Assembly (NCBI GenBank): GCA_030847615.1
Contig: JAUMIR010000001.1
Coordinates: 83,873,501 to 83,937,500 of the forward strand
Direction of reading: 5' to 3'
From: Gambelia wislizenii
Lineage: Eukaryota; Chordata; Lepidosauria; Squamata; Crotaphytidae
DNA length: 64,000 bases
Shown: one piece after another, positions 1 to 13,200 of the stretch
Layout of the letters: every line of letters begins with the position of its first letter
Numbering within the stretch: the first letter of the stretch is position 1
Program-made: the position numbers and the translations under genes
The notes under the pieces: generated by a model
Databases searched by the model: none
What the model was told of the DNA's origin: nothing
Seen by the model: the letters and a program-made list of their open reading frames with translations, nothing else

Positions 1-272
1 ACGGAGCCTTCCAAGGCTCCGTGAAGGCCTCCCCCCAACCTCCCCCCTCCCTCCCTGTGGCCTTCAAGGAGCCTTCCAAGGCTCCGTGAAGGCCTCCCCC
101 CAACCTCCCCCCTCCCTCCCTGTGGCCTTCAAGGAGCCTTTCAATGCTCCGTGAAGGCCTCCGCAGCCTCCCCCCACCCTCCCCAGGCCTTCACGGAGCC
201 TTAAATAATTAAAACCGCAAATAATTAAAACCGTGAATGCTGAGTTCGCGAATGTGGAGGGGCAACTGTATT
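1..272. repeat. 65-bp minisatellite inside a Tigger-like MITE end
   Basis: A GC-rich unit containing gccttccaaggctccgtgaa recurs with a 65-bp period (starts near 6, 71 and 136) and runs off the left edge; a partial fourth copy ends near 197. It is followed by repeated taattaaaaccg and then by the 'gtggaggggcaactgta' terminus seen on the other Tigger-like MITEs in this window, so the satellite probably expanded inside such an element. Confidence 0.8.
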
Positions 273-763
273 TTAGAAATGACTCCTACTCCTTTTGAGG
301 AGGAAGGGGATTTTAAAGACAAAGGTACTTCAGAGGCTTTAGGCCTCAGTGGAATAAGTCAAGATTTCAATTTAAGCAGCAGGGGCAAAGAAGGGAAGCT
401 AACTAATAGTGGTGGAATAGTGCTCAAACACAATGTGGGTTTCAGGTCTGTCCTAAATTTGAAATACCTCAATGGGTTTGTGCAGTACAGGAAGTTGCAA
501 ACTATTCTGGGCAACTTAAAGCAAGAGGACCGTTTACTGTCAATAGATTTGTGAGAAGCATAGTTGCATGTTCCCATGGATCGGCAATGCAGACAATTCC
601 CCAGGTTTGAGTACAACAGTCATCACTATCAGTTCAGGGGATTACCTTTTGGCCTGGCATTGGCTCCCAGGTAGGCACAAGGGATTAATCCATTGGTTGT
701 GGATTGCTCCTTCAGCCTCCCTAGAATGTACCTTCACGGTAAATAACCAATGTAGCATTTTCT
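273..763 (+). pseudogene. Remnant of a second DIRS-type retrotransposon (RT fragment plus right terminus)
   Basis: One reading frame shows a reverse-transcriptase stretch with GFRSVLNLKYLN, LLSIDL, LHVPMDR and GLPFGLALAPR, as in DIRS elements, broken by two in-frame stops near 552-570. From about 721 to 763 the sequence (tagaatgtaccttcacggta and after) resembles the right terminus of the large DIRS element at 39541-39586. The RT piece is therefore joined almost directly to a terminus, meaning an internally deleted copy. The left limit is uncertain. Confidence 0.6.
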
Positions 764-1271
764 TAACGCTGGTTTAAAGCATGCAATGTACTCTATTAAT
801 GTGAGCAATAATTATTATATTTAATAATTCTTCCAGTGGCCTGCCTGGAGATGACAGAAATTATATGTGGGGCTTCCTGCATGTGAAATACGTGCTTTGC
901 TGCTGAACTGTGGCCATTCTGCTAGTCAATGCCCAAGTATTAGGCGGGGGAAAGGTATTCCCATTATCGTTTTGCTTCTCTGACTATTAAGTATTGTGCA
1001 TAAAGTGCAATCTATATTGCAAGGCTGAGAATGAGAATCTTGAAAAAAATCTTTGGCTACGTCTAGTTTGTAGGGATGTCATAAGACACCCAAAGGGCTA
1101 ACCTAGTACTGTAGCTATGATTCTGTAGGCCACTTGGTACATGCAGTGTACAATTGCTATAACAATACTGTGTCTGCTTCCAAACAGGATGTATTTTTCA
1201 CAAGGTGTTATTCTATGGCAGTCTAATTTAATTTTAGAATGTTAATTCTTCTTTCCCCCTTATTTTTTCAG

Positions 1272-4200
1272 GAGGGCTTTGATGATTCTTTCATAGAAGA
1301 CGCAATTTTAGCACGACTTAAAGATGATAATTTAGAGGTGGTTATGTCAACTCTTGGTACATTGGAGGTATGTTTTCATCACTTAGATGATCAAAAAAAT
1401 GTTGGTATTTATAAACACCAACATATACAAACATGCATTTCTAGACAATGATTCATTATTAGATCTCTCCATTGTAAAAAAAAAAAAAAAAGTAGAACAG
1501 AATAGCAGATTTGATTTCAGTTTCTTAAATTATTCCCATTCCTAGGTGAGGGTTTGTAAAGCATGGGCTTCACGCACCTTCCAGACTACCTTTTTTTGGA
1601 GTCCAAATAGACTTCTTGATACCCCTAAAGCCCCTGGAACCACCAGTTACAATTGTCTCTTCATATTCACTGGGGTTTGATTCCAGGACCTGCCGTAGAT
1701 ACAAAAATCCGTGAATACTCAAGTCCCATTATATGCAATGGCATAGCAAAATGGTGTCCCTTATATAAGATAGCAAAATCAAGGTTTGCTTTTTGGATTA
1801 TTATTTTTTAAAGAATATTTTCAAGCCGTGAATACTTAAATCCGTGGATACCAAATCTGTGGATATGGAGGGACAACTGTACTTTTTTCAATTTGGAAGC
1901 AGAAAAAAGTGACAAAACAGTTAAGTCACAGTTTGCTATTTAAACTTTCCCATCCTCCAAACCAGCCAAAAATCCTGGAAGTACAAACCAGAGGTATCCA
2001 GAAAACGGAACCTCTATTCCTCTCCACACTTGCTACTCTATCCCGCAGTCTTAGAAGTTGGACTCGGTAGACATTACATTTGAGCAGACTGATGTATTGG
2101 ATTGTGCTTTAAGTTAATATTGTCTTGAAGGCTATTCTGATCTCTGATGCATTACAGCAGCAATGTATTAATTTTTTGTCTGAGGGAGAAAATTTTAGGC
2201 CAAGAGGCCAAATCTAACCTTATTTTGTTTCTTTCTTCTCCCCTCCCCCCATTCCCCTCCTCATGGACTCTGAGATGAATAGTTCATCTCAGTGAATAAT
2301 ATCTCAATGGGTTCTTTTTTCTAAGGGGAATGAGTTCTCAAGACAGTTATCTAGGTGTGGATTATGGCTTCAGAAATGAAGCTTTAGAACACTCATTATT
2401 TCATGACAGAGACTTCTTCATTAGTTTTATCACTGCCATTCAACATTGTAGGAACTGTGTGAATGTGTTAGAATTTGAATTGTCTATACTTTTTAAATGG
2501 ATCTTGTATATATTTGATAAGACTTTTGAAACGGTTCACTAACAAATTCAGTACTTCGTAATAGTGATACCAGAGCTAATTATGTTTTGGTAATCTTGTA
2601 TAATTCTTAGAACTAATTGATTGAAATTCAGTTATAATGTTAAATTTAAAATATTAATGGTTTATGGATATGATCATCTGAAAAAAAAAATCTGGCATCT
2701 TTTGGTTTGAATATGGGTCCCTTGCTGCCAAAATTGAATAAATTTTCTTCTCTCCCTTTCTGAGAAGAATAGTCATATCTCTGTAAGACCTAATTACAAT
2801 ATGTACAGGATAATTTAGAATTCCTTTGGTTTTACTATTCAAAGATGAGTAGCTTTTTCTAGAATATGAAATGCATGTTCTTGAGAATAAAACATTTTTC
2901 CATAAAATTTTGCACTAGATTAAAACCAATTTCGTTTATATATTTTTTTGCTTTTTCTAGACTCTTTTGCTTACTAGAAAGACTTTGGATGAACAAATTG
3001 GATACAGTCTGTTGTCTCTCTTTGAAAGAGCTGACCTCTTAAAAAATGAAAAATGGTAAATGGACATTTCCCCTTTCCTAAGTTTTAGGTTTTTTCTTCC
3101 TCAGTAAACCATTTTGGATGCTTCATGTGGAACTTTTGTGCAGAACCTTCCAATTCCCTTTAAAATTACTAAACATTTTAGAAATTAAATATAATTTCTT
3201 ATGCAATTTCATACAGTTTTCTTTGGTATTCAGCTTGTATGAGGCAGTTTTTAATTTAATAGCCCATAATTCTTCCTTTTATTATGACATCTGTTTCTTT
3301 TAACTAAACATTTATCTATCCATTGGTTATTCAAAAAGAAGTAATCACATTCAAAGAAATAGTCATGATCATCTGTATCAGTATACAAAGGAATCTTGTA
3401 GCATTTTTGAGACTGAGAGAAAGACATTTGTAGCATAAGCTTTCATAAACTCAGTCTATTTCATCAGATTCATCTGATGGAGTAGACTGAGTCTTTATAT
3501 AAAACTTCTTTCTCTCCATTAGTCTCAAAGGTGCTACGAGATCCTCCTGTATATCAAAAATATGTAAATTAAGATTTTTATAATGATAAAGACAAGTTAA
3601 ATATACAACCCTTCCATATATGCAAGTATGGAGATTATCAGATGTAGGGGGATGCGCAAAAAAATTGCGTTCCCAGCTGTATCAGAAGATGACTAGAAGG
3701 ACAGAAAGAGTGACCTTACTAGACTCCACATCCTTCAGCCATTCCTGGTGCGTAGCGCTGTTGCGGACGAGGCTTCCCTTTTGCATTGACTGGGACAAGC
3801 CACCTTGGGACACCTTACTGACGCCTGCACTACAACCCCAGAATGCTGGAGGATGAAGTCATCTGGTAAGGTCAACCCTTCCTTCTAGTGATCTTCTAAC
3901 ACAGTTTTTGCCACGTCTGATAATCTCCTATGTAATTAGAGAACATAGAGTTTGTGCTCCAAGCAATACAAAACCTGTGCTAATAAGCTTGCATTATGTA
4001 TATAATTATTCAATCTCTAACAATAAATGCAGCACAGCCTGTTGTTAGAATGAGCAGAGCACCTCTGGGAGTTAGTTTTGCAGATTGTTGATTATTATTG
4101 TTGTGTGTATTCCCAGGAAAGGAGTGGAGAAATGCTTATGGGATTATTTATTTATTTATTTGCCTCAGGTACCAAAATAACTTGACTGACCTTGGGTAAT

Positions 4201-7200
4201 TGGCTTGCTTCATCTGAGGCAGTAAAGTATTTTAAGCCAGGCCTGCATATAGTTTTGGCAGTAAAAATGCTTCTCTGGGTTAGTGAGAGGAGGAATCCAA
4301 TTACGATTGGGATATTCCGTCATTGCCCGTAGAGAGACAGGAAGTTACATCATGGTCTTATGCAGATTTGAAGAGTTTTTTTTGTCTTCTCCTCCTTCAG
4401 ATCTCCACAAGGCTAGTTTAACTTCCTGTATATCCAGTACATTTGACAAAAGAGAATCTTGATGCAAAAGCTGTCTATGGAGATGGGAATCAAAAATATC
4501 CATTCTTCCTCCTTCCCTGTGTGTGCTAGGTGCAAGATCCTGGAGACTGCAATCCACCTTTTAATCAAAGAAGGGATGCTTAAAAAGAATAAAGATTTCT
4601 TAAACCAATTAGTTTTGCAGCTGCTACCATTTATAGTAATAACCAGCAATGACTCAAAATCTACTGAATGGAACATAGCACTTTTCATAGCAAAGTGTGG
4701 TGTTTGCTCCCTACATCCTTTGTTCAAAGGGTGGCCAGAAAGTAAGTCATAAAAATATACTAAAGCTCACTTATCCTAAAAAGAGAAGTGGCAATAGTGT
4801 TGCATTTGTTATGTAATTTATTTATTGTAAAATATTTAGCTTTCTTTTATTTAAAACACATGTAGAAGTATGACTTGAAAAGCAAGTAAGCCAATTATGG
4901 TGTTGTGAACATTAATTTATTATATGAAAATGACTAGTAAATTAATGTAAATGGACATTTAGACTGTAGTCATACAAAATCAGTTATGGCATGATTGTAA
5001 CCAGGTTCAATCAATGAACCTTCTCACTGTCACTTCACTCAGGATTGTACAAATCCATAATCTGAAGTTTTTTACACTTCTCCCAGAATTCAGGTATCAA
5101 AGAAATCACATTTAAATCCTGTCCAGAGGAATTAATATTAATGGGACTTGCTCTTCAAGAAAATAATTGTGCAGTCAGTTGATTTTCTTAGGTCTATAGT
5201 GTTGTTGCAGAATATCAAATCTTGTTGCTGAAAGGTAACTGAAGGCAAGATCAAATTTGGTACAAGATTACAGGCAAGATTGAATTCATTTTTAAATTGA
5301 TGTGTACAGAATTGTATCTTTAGTACTGTGCAACAGGGTTTTCACAGTGAAAACAGAAATACAGTCCTTATTTAAATGGTTACATAGAAGAATAGCAAAT
5401 CAAATGGAGACAGCAAGAGGTTGACACAGTTGTGAAGCATAGTCTTGTTTTCAGAAAAAATGAAGCAGCAATTGATTAAACCTTGACAGATTTAAGATTA
5501 TATACAAGAAGGGGAAGATGCATTTTCTGAAACTGGCTTTTGGGAAGGGGAGGTGGCAAGGCAACGTAACATTTTAATTCTAAAGTGTGTGTGTTGGAAC
5601 GTTTAACTGTAGAAATGTAAAGTTAAAAGGAGCTTCAGAAGAGAAAAAGACACTCCCTACTCCTTCCTTCTACACACGCACACACAGATTTTCTGCCACT
5701 GTGCTACAAGGTAGCAGTTGATGAGGAAGCTTCTGCCTTGTGCACATCTGGAGAACCACACTGAGTCAAGGCTAGACAGTACTATAAGATCGTAAGCAGG
5801 GAATTGTTTTGTTGTTCTTTTACTTGTAAAGCGCCATGTACAGTGATGGCACTGTATAAATAAACAACAACAATAATACTAGGCAACACAGACAAATAGT
5901 CTGATGTGGTATAAGGCATCTTCCTGTATATTTATTTGAAAGTACTAGATGGGTACAGTTTCAGAATGCTAATTCTGAATACATTTTGTAGCTATGTAAT
6001 TTGGTGAGGGTGGGACACACCTCAGTGTCTCCAAAAAAAAAGCTTGCTGGGTGTTTGTTTGTTTCTAGTAAATAAATATTGTTTTGTTTTTAAATTTACA
6101 TTCTCAAAATTTTGCACACATATGCATTCCCCATTCCGCTCCTAACCTGAAAAAAACCCCTCAACCTTCCATTTTCACTATTTCAGGAATGATGCTGAAG
6201 GTTTTGCTGTGTTGCAGCTTTCATAGAGTTATAGAGTTGTAAGGATCTCATTCCTGCCACTGCAAAAAAACAAAAAACCAAAAGTGACAGCTGAAGCATT
6301 CTTGAAAGTTGGCTATCTAGCATCTGTTTAAAAATCTCAAATAATAGGAAGCACATCCTTCTCTGAGATGGCACACTTTTCTGTCAAACAGCTCTTACCT
6401 TCTGAAAAGCTCTTACTAACGGTTAGCTGGACTCTCCTTTTTTGTAATTGAATCTATTTCAATTAGGGTCCTGTCCCTGGAGCAGCAGCAAACAAGCTTG
6501 CTCCATCTTCTTTGGGACAAGAATTCCAAAATTTGAAAGTGGGTATCATATCACCTCTAAGCCTTCTCTTCTCCAACCTAAACATACCCAGCTTCTGCAG
6601 TTGTTTTTCGTAGGGCTTCGTTTCCAGACTCTATTATCTTTGTGGCCTTCTGGGCATGAGGGAAGGTGTTATATAAATTAAACATGTGAAGGCATTGGCA
6701 ATTTAGAAATACATATGAAAGGTGGTATGTACTTCTGAAGAATATTAGTAATATTATTTTTTTTTAATGAAGGGCAGAAGAAAGTCCTGAAGGCCAGGGT
6801 TTTGTAGAAGATTAGCCAGACTCCCATTTTTATTACCTATAGTGTTTTCTGTTGTGTCTGACATGCTTATTTTCTTGTCTTTCTGAAATAGCTTTTCAGA
6901 AGATTATTAAATCTACAAAGTCTGAAGACTTGATGTATGCATCTAATGGTAAACTGATCAAGCTTTTATCAGAGAATCTAATTTCAGAGGATGCTCCGCT
7001 TGTGTTACAAATGGTACATGTGCCCATTCACAGTATCTTTTTTGAAAGAAGACTGTCTTTAATTTGGTTTAGCAAACAGAATGTTTGATATGGTGATATA
7101 ACAGTGGAACGTAGAGGCTGGAGTATTTGTTGCATGCATTAAATGGGTGCATGTTTTAGTTAATGTAATACAAATTCAACGACAGAGTATTCAAATCTGC

Positions 7201-10200
7201 AGTGGTGCATGTTAAAGGGAAAGTGCTAAATATGAAGCTGTTGTCTGTCTAATAATTAGTTCATCCTACATCATACAATCTACTCTGACCATAGAAGCTC
7301 TCCTAAGTCTCAGCTAATGACTTATTCCAGTATTGCTACTGGCATCTCAAGTACTGGGGACCTTCTATATGTAAACCATATGTTTACTGTGATGTGGCCT
7401 ATTTTCTTCATTGTTTAACTTTGTAGTTTATGTATTTTGTCTGCACTCCCGGATGGAAATTCAATAGAACATTTTCAAGGGGGAATGCTTGAATGACCTC
7501 TTACACATAGAGCTTCCTCTTAAGGCAGAATGAACATAGCTTACTGGTAGCAAACATATTTTGCTTATGAAACATCCTACATTCAGCTCTTGGCATTTCC
7601 ACAAACATCTACAAGAGATTGTTACCCTCCAGATGTTTTGAACTATGACTGTCATAGTTCACTACCATAGTCCACATTGGTCAGAGCTGACGTGAGTTCT
7701 AGCCCACAACATCTGAGGGGGCACCAGGTTGCTTACCTCTCGGTGTAGACAGTACTGAGCTGAGTCAACCAATGTTCTGACTCAGGCTGTAGCCGCAGTG
7801 AAGAATTAAATTAGTATGACACCACTTTAACTGCCATGGCTCAGTGTTATGGAATTCTGAAATTTGTAGTTTTGCGAGCTATTTAGTCTTCTCTGTCAGA
7901 GGGTTCTGGTGTCACAACAAACTGCAAATCCCAGGATTCCATAGGATGTAGCAGTCAGTTAAAGTGATGTCAAACTGCTTTAATTCTGCAGTGTGGCAGC
8001 CGCCTCTGTGTAGCTTCATGTATTGGTTTTATTAAAGCCAAATTTGGTATGTGTCATATTGATAGGAAAAATATATGGAAAGCCAGAATGCTTAAGAATT
8101 CACTATAACTCATATTCAAGGGCCCTTCAGAATACAGTTGTCCCTTCATATTCACTGCAGTTAGGGGTGGAGCACACCGCAAAAACAAAAAAAATGCAAA
8201 TAAGTTAAGCCCCGCCCCCAACATGCATACTACACTACAGTATTGTAGACTCTTCTCCCACCAACAAGACTGCCACTAGCTGCCACTGCGGTAGCAACAC
8301 CTGCCTCCAGGCACACAAACCATGCCCCTCACCCACACGCACCTCCCCGCCAGCTCTCCCTCCCTCTGCCCTGCCCTGCCAACAACACAACTCGAGCTTG
8401 CTTTCTTACCTTGCACCAAAACAGTGCTGTCCATTTAAAACAGTAAGGTTTAAAGTAACGGGCAGTGATGTTTTGGTGCAAGGTAAGAAAGCAAGATGGA
8501 GTGTTTTGTTGCCAGGACAGGAGGAAGAGGAGAAGGGTGGGGTCTTGGAGTTTGAGCTAGTTGAGCAGCAGCTACAAACTGAAAATATACAAAACCGTGC
8601 ATATGAAATATGCAAATATGAAGGGACAACTGTAACTTATTTCAACAAAATGTAGAAAAAAATAAAATTGTCTTACGATGTTGTGATTCACTTCCAAGGT
8701 GCAAGGTCTCATTGGTATTGCAGAGAAGGAGTCTCATAATGTGAAGCAGAAGATAACCGTACATGTGATCAGTGCTGTTCTTGTCCAAGCTTGCTGTGAT
8801 AATTCACAAGTGGAAGAGTGCCATTCATCAGTGGCTTTGATGGTCTTTCATCTCTTGAGTAGAAAAATGCAAAAATTTAAAGACAAGGTGAGGGTTCTGA
8901 ACTGGGAAACTGGGAGAGAAGAAAAAGAGGATGTCTCAGAGAAAGAGAAGAGACACTTTGTTCTATGTTATCATTTATCAACAATTCTGAAAATTGCAGA
9001 CTGAGCTATAGTCAGACTTGTCTGTACAGCTGCTGCTTAAGTCAGAAATGTGTCCTTTACTGCACAGAGCTGTACTTCATAGCGTGCAGTTCTCTGGCTT
9101 GAGACTGTTTAAGTCAAAGGTTTGTTTGTATATTTAACAAAATCCACAAAGAAGTGATACTTTTATTGGCCAATCAAAATGCAGAAAATATGTCATGCAA
9201 GCTTTCGAAGCTCCGCTGATTTCTTCTTCAGGCAAAAGATGTTAAAAAAAGAAATCATACAGGAGAACAAAAATGATGTTAGTCACAGGCCTACTACTTG
9301 TATCAGATGTTGTTTCTGTTGTTGTTCGGGAGGGATCTCAGTGCATGCATGTGGGGACCAGGGACAAAGAATAATAAATGGCAGGTAATCCAAATGCAGC
9401 AACAAAATCCACAAAAGAGCAAGTTGGAATGTTGTTAGCTGTATAATTTTTAACATATTTTGCCAGTGGAGCTTTGAAAGCTTTGATGTATTTTCTGCAT
9501 TTTGTTTGGCCAGTAAAGACAATGATCTTTTGTGGATTTTGGATTTTCGAAGGCTTTCACGGCCAGCATTCATTCTCTGAAGATGCCAGCCACAGATGCA
9601 GGTGAAACGTCAGAAATAAACTCTTCCAGAACACGGCCTCACAGCCCGGAAAAAAAACAAGGAAAATCTATTTTGGATTTTCTTGTATTTTGCTGCATGG
9701 CTAACATGGCTACCCCTGAATATGTTTGTATATTTAAAGTATTTTTACCAAAAAAAAGAAAAGCTCCCAGAGTAGTTTACAGTTGTCAGTAGTAATTCTG
9801 ACATTTGTCATCCTCTGTTAAAAAGCTTATGAGCAGTAATAAAGCTTTGGGAAGAGAAGGGAACCAGATATGAGATACAAGATGTATTATTACTATGACA
9901 TATTTTCCTGTTGATATTAATAATAACAAATAAAGGAAATGAGGGCTGGTAGAAGAAAGTGTATAAATCAAGAGTACATGGGTAATGCGGAGGGGACGAA
10001 ATCATGTGATCTGTTTTTGAGAAGTTGTTATTTCAAGTATGGTATTATAGTTTTTACTTTGTTTTGGTTTAACCGAGAGGAAGTCGTTGATAGATGACAT
10101 TGTTAAACTAGACAATTGGCAAGAAAGGAAAAACTATGAGAATGTATGGGGGTTGATTTAAGTGAAAATATTTGAAGCTTACATGGAATTTATTTGATAC

Positions 10201-13200
10201 CTGTTACACAAATGTTTATGTGAATATTATTGTTTTTTACTTTTAATAAAGATTTTTTTTTTTAAGTATGATCTGAAAAGTTTAGAAAGAAGGCTTCAGA
10301 GTTGACACCTTTAGGATACCGAGAAGGGAAACCTGTATATTTGCAGGGCACTTGCAGAGAGACATGCTGGCAGTTGCAGATCAGAGGAGGAAGCTAAGAT
10401 GAATACCTAAAAAAGTAGACTGTGGCAATATTCTTTCTCTGTAGTAGAAAGGACAAGAATGAGGAGCTGAAGAAGGCAGCAAGGGACAGCGTTGGTGAGC
10501 TGCTCATAGTTTGCACTTTATATAAGGCAGGAAAAGCAGGGGTCAGTCACAGTAGAGATGGGTAGAGCAAGGCAAAGAATGAATAAAATTACCTGGACCC
10601 TATGAACTATATGGCATTTCTCACTGAGGCAGTGGCTCAATCCCTGTCCTCCTTCACCAGATATTATCATCCCTAAACATGTAAAATTATTTCAAAGAAC
10701 CACTTTTAATGACATATCTTGCTTATTTTTGTGTAGTATGCATTGCTTTCTTAAAAAATTAAATGGAGGCAACGAAAAAATGCTGCAACGTGTAAACAGC
10801 TGTATTTTAATTTTTTAGGAATTTCTGTGCGAATACTCCATATCTGGCAATGAACTGTTCCTAGAAGTATTAGCAGCATGTACACAAAAGCTAAATGCTG
10901 AAGAGTCTGCTGATTTAGAAGATTCTGTCTTGCTCATTGTGCTTTTGAGAAACTTCATTCAAGGCCTGGTTCCTCCAGATTCCTTTTTGAAAGGTAAGTT
11001 CCCTGTTGTAAGAGATGCTGCTTTTTTTTTAAATGGCTGTTGCAATCACTTTGCTTGCTGTTATGCTATGCTTTTGTTTTCTAAGGATTCCAATATTGTC
11101 AATTACCGAAGTGGACAATATACTTAGATTGTGGGCTGCCCACAGGAATTCTTTTTTGATAAAAGTACCTTTAATTCAGCTGCTGATTGCTGTTTCTATG
11201 CATTCATTCATACAGATGAAATGTGGTGGAATCCTGAAACATTAAATAAAAAGAGCAGAGACTATTTGCACCTACTTTTGGGCCTTTTTGACACTCTAGT
11301 CCATGGAGCCAGTGAGGGAATCCATGCTGATCATTTTCGTACAATGATGCACCTTCTGTTTGAGGTACTTGATTTATCTATTTTTGTAAGTGTGAGCATT
11401 CCTGATTATTATTCCAATTCAGGAGTTTTTAAAATGTCCAACTGTACACATGTGTTTAAAATGTTTTTCTTATATTTACTTACATCAGGGGTGGGCAAAA
11501 TGCAGGCCACAGTGTGCTTTCTATTGCCCCTCACCCTGGATCCTCAGCATTGCTGTTATGCTTGCTTGACCCTGGTCCCTCATTAAAGAAAATAATTTCT
11601 TCTTGAAAAGGGACCTCACACCTTCTAGGGAGAATGCAGGAGAATTTCACCATGTTTTTTGGCCCCCCACTTTTTTTAGGCCAGGGGTTGTTTTTCAAAA
11701 TCAGAAGTGACCTCTATCTTGTGGGGAGAAGCCCTCTCCCTTCTGGGCCTAAAGTATGTCGGGGGCTTCAGAGAAGTGGTGAAATCCCTCCTCCAATTGC
11801 CATCCTTCAAAGCAGTGTTTCTTAAGTGGTGTGATGCAGGGTACTAGCATCACACCACTTTTTCCCCCAAGAATTGGCACCGTATTTGTGCCATTGACTT
11901 CAACTATTTCTTTCCTGGGAAGTCACCACAGATTGGAATTGGTTCATGGGCAGGCACTTGGAGTAGCTCTAGAAGATGTAGAGAACTTTTAAACTTTGGG
12001 TGTGGGTGTTTAAAGGGTATTGGTGGCTGCTAGCAGCATCACGGAGCAGGGACAGTCCATTGTTTAGGGACAATGTGTCCGGTCCCTGAACCTCTGAAGA
12101 AATTGCTCTTCTATATGTTACATTTTTTTCACCCTTTCCTCCAAAGATGTCAAAGTGGTGTACTTGGTCTTTCTCCCTATTTTGTCCTCACAGCAGCTGT
12201 GTGTGGTAATAAGACTGGGAGATAGTGACTGGCCCACCCACTCATTCACCCACTCACCCACCCATTGTGCTTCATGGACAGTTGCAGATTTGGACTTGGG
12301 TGTCCCCAGTTCTAGTCTAGTCTAACCATTGCTTTGTAGAGTTGTTGTTGCTGCATTCTTTCTAGTTGTTTCTGACTTATGGTGACCCTAAGGTGAACCT
12401 ATCACAGGATGTTATTGGGTAACATTTATTCAGAAAGGGTTTTCCTTTGCCTTTCTCTGAGGCTGAGAGAGTGTGACTTGCCTAAGGTCACCCAGTGGGT
12501 TTCCATGGCCAAGCATGGATTCAAACCCTGGTCTCCAGAATTGTAGTCCAACACTCAAAACTACTATACCATGCTGGCTCCCTATTATGTTGAGTATCTA
12601 CTGAAAGTAAATTTAGTTGTTTGTGTTTTCAAAGGCAGAGGAGAGCAAAAGCCAGCACGCATGTGCACGCGCATACACACACACACACACACACACACAC
12701 AATGTACTCATTAAAGTGTCCGTGTTTTTTAATTTGAAGATACATTTGAAAAGGCCAGAGGATCACTTCAGATTTTTCTCAGTCTTGTGGACTTACAATT
12801 ACAATAGCTCCAATCAACTGAACTTTGTAATGGATGCTGTGCTACAGACTCGTGCTTTGTATATAGGCTGTGCAATTCTTGCATCTCAAACCATACAGAC
12901 AAAAAGAAAACTGGCATCAACAATATCTCCAGGTACAATGCAAGTGACATTTGTCATATTTTCCAAGTTTGATTCTAATGTTTGCTGTCAATAGCTTTTA
13001 AAGCTTTTTGAGAAGAGTCATGGAGAAATTATTTATTTTTTTATATATTTCTAACATGCTTTTAGGGTATCTGCCCCCCACAAGACAAGCGATGGGTTCC
13101 TGAAAAGTTTCTTGTACCTGTTAATATCACTGTTTAATGTTGCTGGCTATCCCTTTCTGTAATTCTGTCTTATGTGAAATAAGCATAGGCATTTTTAGGG

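Noticed and set aside
3620..3856. 78-codon ORF in a GC-richer block
   Set aside because: No similarity or splice context, and it lies inside a HEATR1 intron; kept only as unexplained sequence.
4345..4727. Two - strand ORFs of 70 and 104 codons
   Set aside because: They lie opposite the HEATR1 exon 4530-4741, which matches the protein family and has good splice sites; the - strand frames are shadows.
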